49,336 bases of DNA from a virus, in IMG/VR virus record IMGVR_UViG_3300023174_000243, positions 1-49,336 of that record, one strand, 5' to 3'. This document shows, one piece after another, positions 46,769 through 49,336 of the stretch. The notes beneath the pieces are model-generated. The model saw only the letters and a program-made list of their open reading frames with translations. It was not told where the DNA came from and searched no databases. The first letter of the stretch is position 1. The number at the start of each line of letters is the position of its first letter. The translations under genes and the position numbers were made by a program.

Positions 46769-46851
46769 CTCCTCGTCTTGGACTTGAACCAAGAATGCAT
46801 TTCTGCGCGGGATTAACAGTCCCGTGAATTTACCAATTCTTCTAACGAGGA
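46769..46851 (-). tRNA. tRNA-Asn (anticodon GTT) with long variable arm
   Basis: Acceptor TCCTCGT/ACGAGGA, anticodon stem CGGGA/TCCCG with loop CTGTTAA, T-arm CTTGG-TTCAAGT-CCAAG, discriminator G. Between anticodon and T arms lie 14 nt (CGCAGAAATGCATT) able to form GCA/TGC, a class II feature not expected in Asn. Confidence 0.85.
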
Positions 46852-46880
46852 ATATATAAAATTTACTTATATCTGTTCTA

Positions 46881-46921
46881 TCAAAAATTTATTCCAATTT
46901 TATAAGGTTTGGATAACCTTT
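46881..46921 (-). promoter_or_regulatory. tRNA leader hairpin, unit 2
   Basis: AAGGTT/AACCTT stem in the leader ahead of tRNA-Asn; a diverged version of the unit 1 leader. Confidence 0.6.
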
Positions 46922-46937
46922 CATCTAATCTTCTAAG

Positions 46938-46966
46938 AAATTATCAAATGTTCATCATATAGTCAA
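46938..46966 (-). promoter_or_regulatory. Promoter of tRNA unit 2 (Asn)
   Basis: TTGACT (46961-46966), 17-nt spacer, TAATTT (46938-46943). Confidence 0.7.
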
Positions 46967-46982
46967 TAACATTTTTCAAAAA

Positions 46983-47002
46983 TAGCGAGAAAAAGAATCG
47001 AA
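46983..47002 (-). pseudogene. Truncated tRNA 3' remnant
   Basis: T-loop TTCGATT, 3' T-stem CTTTT, acceptor TCTCGCT and A remain; the stem partners are missing, replaced by ACAGG at the junction with the homing endonuclease gene. Confidence 0.6.
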
Positions 47003-47019
47003 CCTGTATAAGTATTTAC

Positions 47020-47928
47020 ATGAAATATAACACAGAACAATATGAAAAATCAAAATCAAAAGAATTTATAGATTGTGAATGTGATTATTGTAAAATATCC
47101 TTTAAAAGAACGAAACATCTTTTATATGTATCATTAAAAAGAAACCAAACTGAACTTTTTTGTTCTAAACGATGTAGTTATGATTTCATATCAAAAAAAT
47201 ACAATTACGATGCAATATGTAAAACTTGTAGTAATAAAGTCGAATATCCTAAATTTTTTTGTAATCATAAATGCTCTGCTGTTTTTAATAATAAGAGAAG
47301 GGAAAGTGTAAAAGGAATTAAAAAAATATCAAATTGTATTTTATGTAATGATAGTGTAGAAGTTTCTCGGCATTGTTCAAAAAATAATACTTTATGTGAT
47401 AAATGTAAAGTTCCAAAAAAAGAACATCATCATTTAGAGAAAAAAATTAAAAAAAGCAAGTGTATTGTTTGTGAAATTGAATTTGAGCATATCCAAAGAA
47501 GAAAGAAAACTTGTAGTGTTTTTTGTAAAAAAATAGCCACGAATAGGGGTGCTGTTAAAGGAGGAAGAAAGTCTGTTGTTTCTCAACAAAAAAGAAGTAA
47601 AAATGAAATTTATTTCTACGATCTTTGTAAAGATAAATTTTCAAATGTTTTACATAACGAGCAAATGTTTAATGGATGGGATGCAGATGTTATCTTACCC
47701 GATCTAAAAATTGCTATTCTTTGGAATGGAGTTTGGCATTATAAAAAAGTCCATAAAAAACATTCTTTAACGCGACAAAGATTCAGAGATAAGATTAAAA
47801 TAAAAGAAATAAAAAAATTAAATTTTATACCTTATGTGATAAAAGATTTAGGAAGTTTTGATGTTAAAAAAGTAGAAATAGAATTTCAATTTTTTTGTAA
47901 ATGGCTCAGAGATAATAAGTTACTATAG
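47020..47928 (+). CDS. EDxHD-type homing endonuclease with zinc fingers
   Basis: 302 aa. Residues 18-170 contain about five CxxC/CxxxC pairs (CDYC, CSKRC, CKTC, CNHKC, CIVC) that look like zinc ribbons. The C-terminal domain has RSKNEIYFYDLC, DADVILPDLKIAILWNGVWH and RDKIKIKEI, the Vsr-like EDxHD arrangement of phage homing enzymes such as I-Bth0305I. It is on the strand opposite to the tRNAs; its stop lies at the 3' end of the next tRNA, and a truncated tRNA flanks its 5' side. Confidence 0.75.
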   Translation: MKYNTEQYEKSKSKEFIDCECDYCKISFKRTKHLLYVSLKRNQTELFCSKRCSYDFISKKYNYDAICKTCSNKVEYPKFFCNHKCSAVFNNKRRESVKGIKKISNCILCNDSVEVSRHCSKNNTLCDKCKVPKKEHHHLEKKIKKSKCIVCEIEFEHIQRRKKTCSVFCKKIATNRGAVKGGRKSVVSQQKRSKNEIYFYDLCKDKFSNVLHNEQMFNGWDADVILPDLKIAILWNGVWHYKKVHKKHSLTRQRFRDKIKIKEIKKLNFIPYVIKDLGSFDVKKVEIEFQFFCKWLRDNKLL

Positions 47929-48006
47929 CAGAGGCAGGGATCGAACCTGCGAGGCACAAGGGCGGGTGATTATGAGCCACCTGAGATACCACTTCTCACA
48001 CTCTGC
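47926..48006 (-). tRNA. tRNA-like, anticodon CAT (Met?), unusual shape
   Basis: GCAGAG/CTCTGC acceptor (6 bp), D-stem GAG/CTC, anticodon stem GGTGG/TCACC with loop CTCATAA, a 14-nt variable region, T-arm GCAGG-TTCGATC-CCTGC. If extended to 7 bp the 1-72 pair is T-T. The class is uncertain. Confidence 0.65.
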
Positions 48007-48034
48007 AATATAAACTATTTAACCTAAAATTTTC

Positions 48035-48076
48035 AAAAATCTTTTCTGATTTTTTTAAAAGGTTCAGATAACCTTT
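48035..48076 (-). promoter_or_regulatory. tRNA leader double hairpin, unit 3
   Basis: Same AAAGGTT/AACCTTT and AAAAATC/GATTTTT hairpins as unit 1, ahead of the CAT tRNA at 47926. Confidence 0.7.
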
Positions 48077-48087
48077 ATTGTTTTTAT

Positions 48088-48116
48088 ATATTACCAAAGA
48101 TTCCTCAAATGGTCAA
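48088..48116 (-). promoter_or_regulatory. Promoter of tRNA unit 3
   Basis: TTGACC (48111-48116), 17-nt spacer, TAATAT (48088-48093). Confidence 0.74.
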
Positions 48117-48234
48117 TACTTTTTTTAAAAAATATTATAATTTCTTTAATCGAATACAAACATCTTGTTTGTAATAAATTTTTAAAACAATATAAAATTG
48201 ATTATAAATAGTTTAAACTAAAATCAAATGTAAA

Positions 48235-48280
48235 TGGCATCTCTAAGGGGATTTGAACCCCCACTAAATCGATGATTCAA
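48235..48280 (-). pseudogene. Truncated tRNA 3' half
   Basis: T-arm GGGGG-TTCAAAT-CCCCT, acceptor 3' strand TAGAGAT, G and an encoded CCA are intact. The 5' half is missing; the sequence ends near what would be the anticodon loop, next to the start of a homing endonuclease gene. Confidence 0.72.
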
Positions 48281-48293
48281 GATAAGTATTATT

Positions 48294-49049
48294 ATGAAGA
48301 AACAAACTAATTTTACAAGACCAATAGAATTTATAAATAAAAATTGTCCAGTGTGTGATAATTTATTTAAAATATCCAAACATTCAAAAGAAATGCAAAA
48401 TAGAAAGTTTTGTTCGAGTTCATGTAGTGCAAAATTTAATAATAAAAATAGAATAGTTTCAGATGAGCAAAAAATAAAAACTAGAAATTCTCTTTTGAAA
48501 TCAATATTACCTAATATTTGTATGGTGTGTGGAAAAGATTTTTTACCTCCACGCAAAAACAAAAAAAGAAAAACATGTTCGCATAATTGTTTATATGAAC
48601 ATAGAATTAAAAACATTCCAATACCTAAAAATATAGGAGGTTATAGAGAAGGTTCTGGTAGAAGCAAACATGGTTATTATAAAGGAATATATTGCGGTTC
48701 TACTTATGAATTATGTTGGGTTATCTATAGTTTAGATCATAAAATTAAATTTAAAAGATTCCCTAGTTTTTTAGAAAAGGATGGATTAAAGTATTATCCA
48801 GATTTTTTATTAGATGATGGAAAAACAATTATAGAAACTAAAGGATATGAAAGAGAAGAATCTGTTCGAAAAAAAACCAAACTAGCAGAAAGTTTTGGAT
48901 ACACTGTAAAGGTTTTAAGAAAAAATGACCTTAAATATATTTTTGATTATGTTATACTAACATACAAAACTAAAAAATTTGAAACTTTGTACGATGATAA
49001 GAATATAAAAACAGCCCCACTGGTATTTGAAACCAGCATTTCAGGTTGA
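48294..49049 (+). CDS. PD-(D/E)XK homing endonuclease with zinc fingers
   Basis: 251 aa. Two Cys-rich zinc-binding segments (CPVCDNLF ... CSSSC; CMVCGKDF ... CSHNC) precede GYYKGIYCGSTYELCWVIYS and the nuclease motif YYPDFLLDDGKTIIETKGYE (PD-x7-ExK). This matches phage homing endonucleases of the PDDEXK type. The last 12 codons are the antisense of tRNA-Glu, so the ORF end was probably formed at insertion. Confidence 0.82.
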   Translation: MKKQTNFTRPIEFINKNCPVCDNLFKISKHSKEMQNRKFCSSSCSAKFNNKNRIVSDEQKIKTRNSLLKSILPNICMVCGKDFLPPRKNKKRKTCSHNCLYEHRIKNIPIPKNIGGYREGSGRSKHGYYKGIYCGSTYELCWVIYSLDHKIKFKRFPSFLEKDGLKYYPDFLLDDGKTIIETKGYEREESVRKKTKLAESFGYTVKVLRKNDLKYIFDYVILTYKTKKFETLYDDKNIKTAPLVFETSISG

Positions 49050-49084
49050 AAACCTAACGTGTTAAACCACTACACTATGAGGCC
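49012..49084 (-). tRNA. tRNA-Glu (anticodon TTC)
   Basis: Acceptor GGCCTCA/TGGGGCT with wobbles, anticodon stem TTAGG/CCTGA with loop TTTTCAA, T-arm CTGGT-TTCAAAT-ACCAG, discriminator G. No CCA encoded. It overlaps the end of the homing endonuclease ORF on the other strand. Confidence 0.92.
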
Positions 49085-49089
49085 AAAAT

Positions 49090-49192
49090 CAGCCTGAGAT
49101 CGAATTCGAATCGATGACCGACGGTTTACGTTAATCGTCCGAATTTCTGAAAACTAACAAAACCGTTGCTCTACCACTGAGCTACTCAGGCT
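49090..49192 (-). tRNA. tRNA-Thr (anticodon TGT) with 29-nt anticodon-loop insertion
   Basis: Acceptor AGCCTGA/TCAGGCT, standard D-arm AGCTCAGTGGTAGAGC, anticodon stem ACGGT/ACCGT, variable loop CGGTC, T-arm ATCGA-TTCGAAT-TCGAT. The loop between the anticodon stem strands is 36 nt. TTTGT...AA would restore a 7-nt loop if 49128-49156 were removed. The insert can form GTTAGT/ATTAAC. Confidence 0.75.
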
Positions 49193-49201
49193 TTTAAAAA
49201 A

Positions 49202-49286
49202 TGGTGGGTTATCTAAGTAACGATCCTAGCCATGCAATGCAACTTCTTTTACAGAGAAGCCTGTGTCCTTAACAGTATACTAACCC
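49202..49286 (-). tRNA. tRNA-Tyr (anticodon GTA)
   Basis: Acceptor GGGTTA/TAACCC, anticodon stem CTTCT/AGAAG with loop CTGTAAA, long variable arm TTGCATTGCATGG, T-stem CTAGG/CTTAG, encoded CCA. G7-A66 is a mismatch. Confidence 0.85.
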
Positions 49287-49330
49287 ATATACTTAATTTA
49301 CCATATCAAGTAAATAATGCAATAATAAAT

Positions 49331-49336
49331 TGGTGG
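49331..49336 (-). tRNA. Possible 3' end of another tRNA, cut by window edge
   Basis: The window ends in TGGTGG, which on the minus strand reads CCACCA, like the acceptor end plus CCA of the other CCA-bearing tRNAs in this cluster. Confidence 0.4.

Noticed and set aside
1-49336. Possible stop-codon reassignment (TGA or TAG), as in some huge phages
   Set aside because: TGA ends genes in many ATGA overlaps, and TAG and TAA also terminate recognisable domains at the expected places.

Overview
The window looks like part of a large, AT-rich genome of a tailed, T4-like 'jumbo' phage. Support for this: a rIIA/rIIB pair, a lysis cassette, PhoH, an RNA ligase, dCMP deaminase, at least ten tRNA genes, several homing endonucleases, and many short overlapping genes of unknown function. 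A candidate unimolecular spanin (lipoprotein signal plus C-terminal membrane helix) implies a Gram-negative-type host with an outer membrane. TGA is used as an ordinary stop in many ATGA overlaps, so the genetic code looks standard.

Layout. (1) 0-7.4 kb, mostly + strand: small genes, a phosphatase, a frameshifted gene, then a three-gene module of HExxH metallopeptidase with collagen-like repeats, VWA protein and MoxR-type AAA+ ATPase. (2) 7.4-11.4 kb, - strand: dCMP deaminase, HNH protein, tRNA-Val, tRNA-Ser, RNA ligase, a second HExxH protein. (3) 11.4-14.0 kb, - strand: lysis cassette with pesticin-like endolysin, holin-like protein, spanin-like proteins. (4) 14-23.4 kb: HTH-phosphoesterase, nucleotidyltransferase, a 607-aa protein, and the first members of a family sharing an N-terminal and often a C-terminal tag; also a phage gene invaded by an HNH endonuclease. 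(5) 23.4-37.4 kb, - strand: an array of early-type expression cassettes. Most have a sigma70-like promoter with a conserved spacer, an ATG placed about 9 nt after the -10 box, a rho-independent terminator and a long palindrome. It encodes DUF932, gp88-like, methyltransferase-like, HhH-GPD glycosylase, LysM, rIIB, rIIA and many small proteins. (6) 37.4-38.5 kb: non-coding, repeat-rich. (7) 38.5-45.6 kb: a strikingly ubiquitin-like protein, three overlapping cationic proteins, more tagged proteins, and PhoH interrupted by a class 3-type intein. (8) 45.7-49.3 kb: TilS and a tRNA cluster carrying two homing endonuclease genes.

Themes. Transcription seems to use host-type promoters with 17-bp spacers. 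Many genes have no Shine-Dalgarno sequence and start 6-9 nt after the -10 box, so their mRNAs would be leaderless or nearly so. Two cassettes instead begin with a covarying 5'-terminal hairpin. The shared N-terminal segment resembles a T4 capsid-targeting peptide, so these proteins may be internal head cargo. The strongest candidates for new biology are the ubiquitin-like protein, the doubly tagged protein family, the cassette architecture, and a tRNA-Thr with a 29-nt insertion in its anticodon loop. All family assignments come from reading motifs; no database search was run.
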